A stretch of DNA of 64,000 nucleotides from RGIG1902 sp034926865 (GTDB taxonomy: Bacteria; Bacillota; Clostridia; Oscillospirales; Butyricicoccaceae), in assembly GCA_034926865.1 (NCBI GenBank), contig JAYFQP010000016.1:1-64000 (forward strand), given 5' to 3'. The notes under the pieces were generated by a model, which saw only the letters and a list, made by a program, of their open reading frames with translations, ran no database searches and was not told the DNA's origin. Of this stretch, positions 34,839-41,712 are shown piece by piece. Within the stretch, counting starts at the first letter, position 1. The number at the start of each line of letters is the position of its first letter. Both the position numbers and the translations under genes were made by a program.

Positions 34839-35942
34839 ATGGCAAAAAAGATGTATATCGGGGTTGGTGGCCTCGCCCGAAAGGTCAGGAAAGCATATAT
34901 AGGCACAGATAACCTCGCTCGCAAGGTCAAGAAGGGATATATCGGCGTGGGGGGCGTGGCAAGGCCGTTCTTCTCCGGAGGGGAGATAGCGTATTTCGGA
35001 ACAGCCACACCGCTCTCGTTTGGAAGAGCGTATTTGGCAGCAGCAAGCTTATCAGGGTACGCTATTTTTGCGGGTGGCTTGATTGAAAATGCAGTCGCCT
35101 ATGCCGATGCCTATGATACGAATCTGGTGGAGAGCCAGCCTTTGTCCCTGAATACTTCGGCAAACTATGGATCAGCGGCCTCTGTTGGGGATTATGTCCT
35201 GTTTGGCGGAGGTGCTTCGGGGTCTACTATCAAAAGTGCGATGACAGCATACGATCAAAGCCTTGCAAGGTCGACGCCATCATCACTCAGTAAGGCGAGA
35301 TGGGCTTTGGCAGCGGCAAGCGCCGGTAATTATGTGTTGTTCGGGGGAGGCAATACTACCTCAACAGGTTCGCCTTCCGCTGTAGTCGACGCTTATGATG
35401 CCACTTTGACCAGAAGCACAGCCACAGCACTAGGTGTAGCCAGAGCATATTTTGCGGCGGCCTCTGTTGGGGATTACGCTATATTCGCCGGAGGCGGGCC
35501 CTCTTCAGCGGGGGTGCTGGCGGCGGTGGATGCATACAATTCAAACTTGGTAAAGACAACGCCGCAGGAATTGAGCGTCGCAAGAAGGCTTCTGGCCGGG
35601 GCGAGCGTCGGAGGATATGCCGTATTTGCCGGAGGAGACAGCGCAGGAACGGCTGATGCGTACAACGTATCTCTTGTGAGGAGCACGCCCACAGTTTTGG
35701 ATGTTCCTGCTACATTGATGGCGGCAGTTTCATTGGGAGAATACGCGTTATTCGGCGGCGGAAAAGCAGGTGGCATTGAGACGGCGAGCGTTACTGTTTA
35801 TGACAGCTCGCTTACAAAAAGCGCACCGCAGAAATTAAGTGTTGCAAGGAGTTATCTGGCGGCGGCAGCGGTTGGCAATTATGCGATATTTGCCGGAGGA
35901 GACAGCGCAGGAACAGCAGATGTATATACGGTTCTTGAATGA
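34839..35942 (+). CDS. Kelch-repeat phage virion protein, probable receptor-binding propeller
   Basis: 367 residues. Residues 6-43 hold three copies of a ~14-residue motif (YIGVGGLARKVRK, YIGTDNLARKVKK, YIGVGGVARPF) that I associate with the N-terminus of clostridial phage decoration or fibre proteins. Residues ~70-360 contain seven kelch-like blades marked by GYAIFAGG, DYVLFGGG, NYVLFGGG, DYAIFAGG, GYAVFAGG, EYALFGGG and NYAIFAGG, each followed by a DAYD/DAYN-like turn, so a seven-bladed beta-propeller is expected. Two blades share near-identical DNA (about 35630 and 35894), showing recent internal duplication. The ATG follows the previous stop by two bases; the ribosome site is weak. Confidence 0.8.
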   Translation: MAKKMYIGVGGLARKVRKAYIGTDNLARKVKKGYIGVGGVARPFFSGGEIAYFGTATPLSFGRAYLAAASLSGYAIFAGGLIENAVAYADAYDTNLVESQPLSLNTSANYGSAASVGDYVLFGGGASGSTIKSAMTAYDQSLARSTPSSLSKARWALAAASAGNYVLFGGGNTTSTGSPSAVVDAYDATLTRSTATALGVARAYFAAASVGDYAIFAGGGPSSAGVLAAVDAYNSNLVKTTPQELSVARRLLAGASVGGYAVFAGGDSAGTADAYNVSLVRSTPTVLDVPATLMAAVSLGEYALFGGGKAGGIETASVTVYDSSLTKSAPQKLSVARSYLAAAAVGNYAIFAGGDSAGTADVYTVLE

Positions 35943-35956
35943 CAGGAGGATGGAAA

Positions 35957-36304
35957 ATGAAAAAAGTTGAAAAGTACACAGGCGATAAGACATATATGTT
36001 CCCTAACGGGGCGATAGCCACGAGGGAGGCTGTTCTTCAGCAGTTCCCGGCGGCGCTTGCCTTTGCCCATATTGTAGAGACGGACGAGGGCGGCGAGGTA
36101 ATGTTTGCGCTTCAGAACCTATCGGCCATGAGGAGCTTTCACGGGATCGGCAGTACGCTTTCGGAGGCCGAGGCCATAGCGGCAATTCAGACGGCTGTCA
36201 ATACGCCGGAAGCAGTTGACAGTACGCCCTCAGCCGAGGAGCGCATAGCGGCTGCGCTTGAATATCAGGTGATGGCGAGCCTGCCTGACCAGACGGCAGA
36301 ATAG
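35957..36304 (+). CDS. Small phage protein of unknown function
   Basis: 115 residues, MKKVEKYTGDKTYMFPNGAIA then an Ala/Glu-rich helical C-terminus. Not recognised. It sits between the kelch gene and XkdX, where clostridial prophages often have short tail-region proteins. GGAGG at 35943-35948 sets the ATG at 35957; the upstream ATG at 35939 overlaps the kelch stop. Confidence 0.65.
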   Translation: MKKVEKYTGDKTYMFPNGAIATREAVLQQFPAALAFAHIVETDEGGEVMFALQNLSAMRSFHGIGSTLSEAEAIAAIQTAVNTPEAVDSTPSAEERIAAALEYQVMASLPDQTAE

Positions 36305-36317
36305 AGGAGGGTCAAGA

Positions 36318-36446
36318 ATGAATTACGAGATGATAAAGAGAAATTATGACCGGGGGCTTTGGACAAAGGCCATGGTGAGGATGGCTGTCCGCAAGGGTCT
36401 TCTTACCGCGGCGCAGTTCACAGAGATAACCGGCGAGGCCTACTGA
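36318..36446 (+). CDS. xkdX: XkdX family phage protein
   Basis: A 42-residue gene: MNYEMIKRNYDRGLWTKAM, then VRKGLLTAAQFTEITGEAY. This matches the XkdX family found in the PBSX late region and in many Firmicute prophages just before the lysis genes; its function is not known. GAGGAGGGTCAAGA precedes the ATG. The stop is 19 bases before the next gene. Confidence 0.85.
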   Translation: MNYEMIKRNYDRGLWTKAMVRMAVRKGLLTAAQFTEITGEAY

Positions 36447-36465
36447 TAAGAAAAGAGGAGACAAA

Positions 36466-36747
36466 ATGACCGAGTGGACGGTAGTAACGGTTATCATAGT
36501 TTTGGTAGGGCTTGTGGCAACGCTTGTGAAGCCTATGCTCAGCCTTAATACCTCGATGACAAAGCTGACAATATCAAACGAGCGGCTGTCGGAGGATCTG
36601 AAGGGGCTTACGGACAAAAACAGCGAGGCTCATGCGCGTATCTGGCAGCATGAAGAGGAGCAGGACAAACGGCTTAATGACCATGACAAGCAGTTTGACA
36701 GTCATGAATGCCGTATTGGCGCTCTGGAGAAAGGAAAGAACAAATGA
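36466..36747 (+). CDS. Membrane-anchored coiled-coil phage protein (lysis region)
   Basis: 93 residues with one N-terminal membrane helix (VVTVIIVLVGLVATLVKP) followed by a heptad-rich helix (LTISNERLSEDLKGLTDKN, then EEEQDKRLNDHDKQFDSH). In Firmicute phages a protein of this type usually accompanies the holin (compare XhlA, though the helix order is reversed there). AAAAGAGGAGACAAA precedes the ATG. Its stop overlaps the holin start by an ATGA. Confidence 0.7.
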   Translation: MTEWTVVTVIIVLVGLVATLVKPMLSLNTSMTKLTISNERLSEDLKGLTDKNSEAHARIWQHEEEQDKRLNDHDKQFDSHECRIGALEKGKNK

Positions 36748-37043
36748 GCGGGGCTGTCATATCATATATAGCGGCGGCTTTTGCATATGCAGGCCTTTAT
36801 ATTCTTACGCTATTTATAAGAACCAAGGTAAAGAGCGAAAAGCTCGATATCTTTCGCAAATGGGTAAGAACGGGGGTACTTTCCGCTGAACAGCTATTTC
36901 CCCAAAGCAGATCAGGGGCCAGGAAAAAGGCATATGTAATGACTTTTATAGAGGATAAGACCTGCGGCTTTGCCCAAGAAGAAGTGGACGCGCTTATAGA
37001 AGCGGCGGTATACTGCCTCAACATGGAGATGTGGGACCGGTAG
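36744..37043 (+). CDS. Phage holin, LLH family
   Basis: 99 residues: an N-terminal membrane helix (SYIAAAFAYAGLYILTLFI) and a soluble C-terminal half with the LLH-holin pattern (GVLSAEQLFPQSRSGARKKAYVMTF, then EEVDALIEAAVYCLN). Holins permeabilise the membrane to release an endolysin, but no endolysin gene follows; a connector-like gene comes next. The start is fixed by the ATGA overlap with the previous gene. Confidence 0.82.
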   Translation: MSGAVISYIAAAFAYAGLYILTLFIRTKVKSEKLDIFRKWVRTGVLSAEQLFPQSRSGARKKAYVMTFIEDKTCGFAQEEVDALIEAAVYCLNMEMWDR

Positions 37044-37132
37044 GAGAGCCAGAAGAAAATGCCGGGATTGAATAGAGCAGATATCATATTATGGGTCGCA
37101 GCGCAGCCTATTATTTTATTTAGGAGAAAAAT

Positions 37133-37498
37133 ATGACTATAAACAAAGTTATCGAGCTGGCTGATTCCTTAAGGCCCGGCCCTGTAAGCGAGATGCGTAA
37201 GGCTAACTGGCTTATCGGCTTTGAAGCAAGGCTGATAAAGGAGCTGGGGGGCGAGCCTGAAGAGCTCGTATACCCAATGGACGGTGACAGGGAGCTTTCT
37301 GTGTGCCAGGAGTATGGCGAGATATATGTGCTTTACCTTTGCTCAATGGTAGATTTCGCGATCAGGGAATACGAAGCCTATAACAGCGAGGCCGTTATGC
37401 TTAATTCCATGGTGGAGGAATATAAAAAGCAGTATCTTAGGGATAATCTTCCGCCAAAAAGAAAGCTCGGGAGTGAAGTCTGGAGGGCCGACAGATGA
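37133..37498 (+). CDS. Putative phage head-tail connector/adaptor
   Basis: 121 residues, largely helical: ELADSLRPGPVSEMRKANWLIGFEARL, then YGEIYVLYLCSMVDFAIREYEAYNSEAVMLNSMVEEYKKQYL. The latter resembles head-tail adaptor proteins that dock below the portal. TTAGGAGAAAAAT precedes the ATG. It overlaps the next gene by four bases (ATGA). Unusually it lies far from the portal, after the holin; function inferred by resemblance and length. Confidence 0.55.
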   Translation: MTINKVIELADSLRPGPVSEMRKANWLIGFEARLIKELGGEPEELVYPMDGDRELSVCQEYGEIYVLYLCSMVDFAIREYEAYNSEAVMLNSMVEEYKKQYLRDNLPPKRKLGSEVWRADR

Positions 37499-39003
37499 AG
37501 CTTCCGTATTTGCGTACTTCCGGCAAGGCAGCGCAGCTTACAGACAGTTTTCTGGGGCTTTGCCTTACGGAGGAATATAAAAACGGCTGCCTTTGCAAAG
37601 GCAGCCGACTGAGCTCGGATGACAGCCCCGGGCTTTGCCAGAGAAAAACGCCCAGGCAGACGGCTTTTTACACAGAGCCACAGGGCATATGCGTAAAGGA
37701 TGGTCTGGCCGTTATGCATAACGGAAGGGTAATATACGCCGGAGAGGATATAGGCGGGATCACAGATGGCAAAAAGCAAACCGCGGTTATAGGCAACAAG
37801 ATTGTTATTTTCCCGGACAAGCTTTATATAGATACGCTTTCGGGTAAGCTCATGCCAATGGAAGAAGCACTTACGCTGCAAAAGGCGGTCTTCACCTCAA
37901 AAGCCATAGCCTTTGGCAGCGAAGAATGCCCATTTTCGGTGGGCGATGGAGTTGAGATAGCAGGGTGTATTGATTACCGATCGAATAATTTAACGCTTAT
38001 AATACGAGGGGTGGAACAAAATTCGCTAATTTTCGACGAAGGAGCTTTTGAGGCAGGAATAGAGAATCACGAAGTCACCATAAAGCGCAGAATACCCGAG
38101 CTTGAGGTTATATGTGAAAGCGGCAACAGACTTTGGGGGTGTGAGGGAAATACCATATATTCCTCAAAGCTGGGAGACCCTTTAAACTTTTTTGTATATG
38201 ACAGGCTTTCTACGGATGCTTACGCCCTTGATGTGGCGGGAGATGGGGCATTTACGGCCTGTGGGCAGTATTCCTCGCATATAGTTTTTTTCAAGGAGGA
38301 TATCGCCTATAAGCTGTATGGCACACGCCCTGCAAATTACCAGCTCATGACGGCGAGAATACCAGGAGTCCGCCGAAAGTGCGGCAGAAGTCTTTGGACA
38401 GACAGCGAAGATATGTATTACCTGGGTAGAATGGGCGTGTACGCATATTCGGGCGGGGTGCCGGAGCTTGTATCGGCGGCGCTTGGAGAGATAGAGGCCG
38501 AGGAGGCCTGCGCCTGTGTGTGGAAGGGAAAGTATTATCTTTCGTTATGGGACGGCGTAAAGGGGGAAACCTTGACATATGACATCGCAAAGGGCATTTG
38601 GCTGCCGTGGGGAAGCGAGTCGGCATTTGCTTTTGCCCTTTCGGGAGGATCAATGTACATGCTTGAGCGTGGCGGCGCGCTTCTGGAGCTTGATAAGGGA
38701 GAGGAAAAGGAAGCATGGAGCGCTGAGCTGCGGCCGTTTAAGGACGGTACCGGCAGAAACACACAATGTACCTCACTGATAATAGACGCCGAACCCGAGA
38801 AAGGTTCATGGATGGAGGTATATATGAGCGAAAACGGAGGGCCTTATATGAAACTGGCGGCCTTCGACAGCACAAAGCGCGGGCTTAGGCCCATAATGCT
38901 GCCGCCTAACAGGGGCAACAGGCTGAACTTCAAGCTTGAGGGCCTTGGGCTATGCCGCATATATTCCATCGAGAGGCGATTTCGAATAGGGAGTGAAAGC
39001 TGA
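37495..39003 (+). CDS. Large podovirus tail/stabilisation-like protein
   Basis: 502 residues, beta-rich with many short strands separated by Gly and Asp turns, for example ECPFSVGDGVEIAGCIDYRSNN, SSKLGDPLNFFVYDRLSTDAY and EDMYYLGRMGVYAYSGGVPELVS. The layout and position next to a connector suggest the P22 gp10 type of packaged-DNA stabilising or tail-nozzle protein, but no diagnostic motif proves it. It starts inside the end of the previous gene (ATGA) and ends in a TGATG overlap with the next. Confidence 0.5.
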   Translation: MKLPYLRTSGKAAQLTDSFLGLCLTEEYKNGCLCKGSRLSSDDSPGLCQRKTPRQTAFYTEPQGICVKDGLAVMHNGRVIYAGEDIGGITDGKKQTAVIGNKIVIFPDKLYIDTLSGKLMPMEEALTLQKAVFTSKAIAFGSEECPFSVGDGVEIAGCIDYRSNNLTLIIRGVEQNSLIFDEGAFEAGIENHEVTIKRRIPELEVICESGNRLWGCEGNTIYSSKLGDPLNFFVYDRLSTDAYALDVAGDGAFTACGQYSSHIVFFKEDIAYKLYGTRPANYQLMTARIPGVRRKCGRSLWTDSEDMYYLGRMGVYAYSGGVPELVSAALGEIEAEEACACVWKGKYYLSLWDGVKGETLTYDIAKGIWLPWGSESAFAFALSGGSMYMLERGGALLELDKGEEKEAWSAELRPFKDGTGRNTQCTSLIIDAEPEKGSWMEVYMSENGGPYMKLAAFDSTKRGLRPIMLPPNRGNRLNFKLEGLGLCRIYSIERRFRIGSES

Positions 39004-39380
39004 TGATCTTTGGAAGCGCAATGAAAAAGCTGGATTACGAAAACGTATCCCGCAGCCTGCAGGTGATGGAAAGCCACATACGCAGCCTTCAGGAGCAGCT
39101 TGAGTATACCCTTTATAACCTCGACAGCGCTAATGTCACAAGCATTGACACCTGCGTTACCGATATCACATCAAATAATGGCGGTATAAGCATATCGGGC
39201 GGCAGCATTTCTCTTGTCGGAAGCTTGGGGGAGAAGGTTATCATGGGGAACCAGGGGGATATATTCAGGCTGGTGCTGGCGGGCAAGGGTGGCATACCTG
39301 CTTTGTACCTTGATAGCTCGGGAAGGATAGTCGTGGGCGAACAGTCCGAGATATATCTCGACTGCGGCGTTTGGGACTGA
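39003..39380 (+). CDS. Phage protein of unknown function with coiled-coil and beta-helix-like parts
   Basis: 125 residues: an N-terminal coiled coil (VSRSLQVMESHIRSLQEQLEYTLYNL region) followed by short repeated strands (GGISISGGSISLVG), as in trimeric tail spikes or needles. Not recognised. The ATG at 39003 shares one base with the previous stop; ATG at 39021 is an alternative start. Confidence 0.6.
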   Translation: MIFGSAMKKLDYENVSRSLQVMESHIRSLQEQLEYTLYNLDSANVTSIDTCVTDITSNNGGISISGGSISLVGSLGEKVIMGNQGDIFRLVLAGKGGIPALYLDSSGRIVVGEQSEIYLDCGVWD

Positions 39381-39396
39381 CGGAGAAAGGAGAAAG

Positions 39397-40512
39397 ATGG
39401 CATCATATAATAAAGACGTCGATTATAGGGCCCTTATCGACAAGGCGGCATCGGTGGGAGACTACCGCACTGCGGCCGAACTGGAAAAACAGCGGAACGA
39501 AAAGATAGCCGGCGAGGGCATGAGATATCAGACTACATCTGATTACTCGGGGTGGCTTGATAAGACAGACTATGGAGAAAAGATTCAGTCCGCCGTGAAT
39601 GACGGCAAAAGCAAGCAGGCTGTTTCTAATCTGCTTGAAAAAAGAGTGGACAAGGCTGGCTCAACTTTGGGAATGGGGCAATGGGCATATGACGACATAT
39701 ACGACATGGCTATGGAGTATCTGGCGACGGGGGTAAATGCGGGAACATATCAAAGCAGCTATTCTGACAGCATATCCGAGCTGCTTGACAAGCTGCTATC
39801 AAGGGAGGCGTTCTCTTATGATTACGAGAGCGACCCGCTTTACCAGAGCTATGCAGAGGTCTATGGCAGGGAGGGTAAACGGGCAATGGAAGACGCGCTT
39901 GGGCTTTCGGCTCAGAACACAGGAGGGCTTGCCTCGAGCTACGCCACGGCAGCGGCTCAGCAGGCAGGGAGTTATTACGGGTCACAGCTCGCAGGCAAGA
40001 TACCTGAGCTTTACAAGCTGGCTTACGAGGTATATCTTGGTGAGGCCGAGTCCGATGTTCAGAACCTTCAGATGCTCTCAGAACTTGAGCAGAATGAGTA
40101 TCAGCGGCACCGTGATTCTGTGGAGGACATATACAAAGACGCTGAGCTGGATTATGAAAAATATCTTGATGAGCTGGAAGCTCAGCGGTATGATTCGGAG
40201 CAACAATACAAAAAAAGCCGCGACGCCGTAGAGGATCAGCGGTACGACACCGAATGGCAGTATGATCTTGACCGCGACGCCATAGATGACCGACGGTATG
40301 AGGCGCAGCTGGCAGCAAAGACACCTGCCAAAACTTCCTCATCCTCAAAATCGTCGTCTTCGGGAAGGGACGACAGGAAAACCGAGGTCAGTGTCTATGG
40401 GCTTACAGGAACATATTCCCTGCCCGAGGCAGAGGCAATGGTTGCCATAGGCCTTGCCGAGAGGGTTAAGGAAAAGAGAAAAACAATATACAAAATAGCG
40501 GCAATGAATTAA
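39397..40512 (+). CDS. Phage ejection-like protein with 18-residue repeats
   Basis: 371 residues. The N-terminus (VDYRALIDKAASVGDYRTAAELEKQRNEKI) is a short helical motif I associate with late proteins of clostridial prophages. A small Gly/Ala/Ser-rich stretch (QNTGGLASSYATAAAQQAGS) near 170-190 could be membrane-active. Residues ~228-310 consist of about five 18-residue units such as QRYDSEQQYKKSRDAVED and QRYDTEWQYDLDRDAIDD, giving a long charged helix. A Ser/Lys linker precedes a small C-terminal domain. I infer an internal virion or DNA-ejection protein. It is the last gene of the block and is followed by a terminator. Confidence 0.6.
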   Translation: MASYNKDVDYRALIDKAASVGDYRTAAELEKQRNEKIAGEGMRYQTTSDYSGWLDKTDYGEKIQSAVNDGKSKQAVSNLLEKRVDKAGSTLGMGQWAYDDIYDMAMEYLATGVNAGTYQSSYSDSISELLDKLLSREAFSYDYESDPLYQSYAEVYGREGKRAMEDALGLSAQNTGGLASSYATAAAQQAGSYYGSQLAGKIPELYKLAYEVYLGEAESDVQNLQMLSELEQNEYQRHRDSVEDIYKDAELDYEKYLDELEAQRYDSEQQYKKSRDAVEDQRYDTEWQYDLDRDAIDDRRYEAQLAAKTPAKTSSSSKSSSSGRDDRKTEVSVYGLTGTYSLPEAEAMVAIGLAERVKEKRKTIYKIAAMN

Positions 40513-40541
40513 AAAAAGCGCCTCTTAGGGGGCGCTTTTTT
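40512..40541 (+). terminator. Terminator closing the phage block
   Basis: AAAAAAGCGCC and GGCGCTTTTTT arms right after the last phage gene. Confidence 0.85.
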
Positions 40542-40564
40542 GTTTATCAGGTAAAAGCGGATAT

Positions 40565-40593
40565 TTGACTTTTAATCGGCAAATATGTATACT
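40565..40593 (+). promoter_or_regulatory. Promoter of the RpiR regulator gene
   Basis: TTGACT (40565-40570), 17-base spacer, TATACT (40588-40593). Confidence 0.7.
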
Positions 40594-40644
40594 ATATAAA
40601 ATATAAAACAAAAAAGCGCGTCTTTTATGGGAGGTAATTTTGTT

Positions 40645-41517
40645 ATGTACAGCATAATAGAAGTCATTCACGGCAAATACCATTCGCTTACAAAAAAACA
40701 GAAGGATATAGCCGACTTTATGCTGAACAATCCCGATGATATGTGCTTTGCCACGCTTAAACAGCTCAGCGCGGGGATAAATGTATCGGAGATGACTATC
40801 CTCAATCTTTGTACCGCGCTGGGGTATCCAAACTTCAACGAGGTAAAATACGAGTTCCGAAAATACGCCTCCGCGAGGCGCAAAGAGCTTGTCAGCCGCG
40901 ATGACACATATGTGCTGCCCTATATACCTAAAGGTGAGCTGGAGGATCGCTCGGGGCTGTTTCGCCAGATGTGTCAGGAAGAGCTTGATATGATAAACGG
41001 CTTTTTTGAAGGCCTGAGCATAGATGAGTATTATAAGGCAGCAAGGATGATTTGCTCGGCCAAAAGGGTGGTAATGTGTGGACGGGGCGTCTCGATGCAG
41101 CTTGCGGACTATATGATGACGAGGCTGACAATAAATGGGGTTCCCTGTATGTCGGTCAACTCAGAATCGGGAGACTCGGTTCAGGCCGCGCTTTATTTTA
41201 TTGATAAGGATACGCTGTTTATCCCCATATCATTTCCGGACTATTATTTTATGACTGTCAAGCTGGCACAGTTTGCAAAAACCAAAGGGGCGGCGCTTTT
41301 GGGAATAACCGACAGCACTCGCTCGGAGGTATCGTCGATATGCGATATGTGCTTCTATTGCCCTACGGGTACGAGGCTTTTCCTTAATTCTATGACGACG
41401 CCTATGATGGCGGTGAATTTTCTCACCATGGCTGTCAGCGTGGAAAAGAGCCGCAAGGGCGGAGATCATGAGAGCCTTACGACAGAATTTTCCAAAATGT
41501 TTGACGGCGGATGCTGA
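40645..41517 (+). CDS. MurR/RpiR family transcriptional regulator
   Basis: 290 residues: an N-terminal RpiR helix-turn-helix domain (LTKKQKDIADFMLNNPDDMCFATLKQLSAGINVSEMTI, residues 12-50) and a SIS sugar-phosphate-binding domain (VVMCGRGVSMQLADYMMTRL and the SFPDYYFMTVKLAQFAKTKGAALLGITDS region). Such proteins sense phosphosugars or related ligands. The ATG at 40645 is used because the ORF's first ATG (40627) precedes the GGGAGG ribosome site. It lies 195 bases upstream of a peptide transporter operon that has a palindrome at its start point, so it probably controls that operon. Confidence 0.88.
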   Translation: MYSIIEVIHGKYHSLTKKQKDIADFMLNNPDDMCFATLKQLSAGINVSEMTILNLCTALGYPNFNEVKYEFRKYASARRKELVSRDDTYVLPYIPKGELEDRSGLFRQMCQEELDMINGFFEGLSIDEYYKAARMICSAKRVVMCGRGVSMQLADYMMTRLTINGVPCMSVNSESGDSVQAALYFIDKDTLFIPISFPDYYFMTVKLAQFAKTKGAALLGITDSTRSEVSSICDMCFYCPTGTRLFLNSMTTPMMAVNFLTMAVSVEKSRKGGDHESLTTEFSKMFDGGC

Positions 41518-41597
41518 ATATTTAAAGTGTTTGCATAAATTGTAGAAAAAAGATTTGACGAAAAAGTGCAAAAAAGCTGGTATCAGTTGAGAAATTA

Positions 41598-41626
41598 TTG
41601 ACAATAATTTAAGCAGATGCTATAAT
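41598..41626 (+). promoter_or_regulatory. Perfect consensus promoter of the opp operon
   Basis: TTGACA (41598-41603), 17-base spacer, TATAAT (41621-41626): both hexamers and the spacing are consensus. Confidence 0.85.
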
Positions 41627-41665
41627 CATCTAACGGGATAACTGTTATCCTGTCAGATGATTTTT
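41626..41665. promoter_or_regulatory. Palindrome/hairpin at the opp start point (operator or attenuator)
   Basis: TCATCTAACG-GGATAA-CTG-TTATCC-TGTCAGATGA forms a 16-bp stem with one mismatch, followed by a run of T. Its core GGATAACTGTTATCC is a perfect inverted repeat just after the predicted start (about 41633). It could be an operator, and it could also end transcripts arriving from the RpiR gene. Confidence 0.65.
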
Positions 41666-41712
41666 TTATTGAAATACTAAAAATCAAAAGGAAAAAGGAA
41701 AGGTGGATTATC

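Noticed and set aside
37060..37137. A 25-codon ORF between holin and connector genes
   Set aside because: It lacks a ribosome site and homology, and its stop overlaps the start of the real next gene; likely chance.
26829..40545. A shared TTTTTTGTTTA at both ends of the phage block as attachment-site repeat
   Set aside because: Only 11 bases and part of two terminators' T runs; not convincing as att sites.
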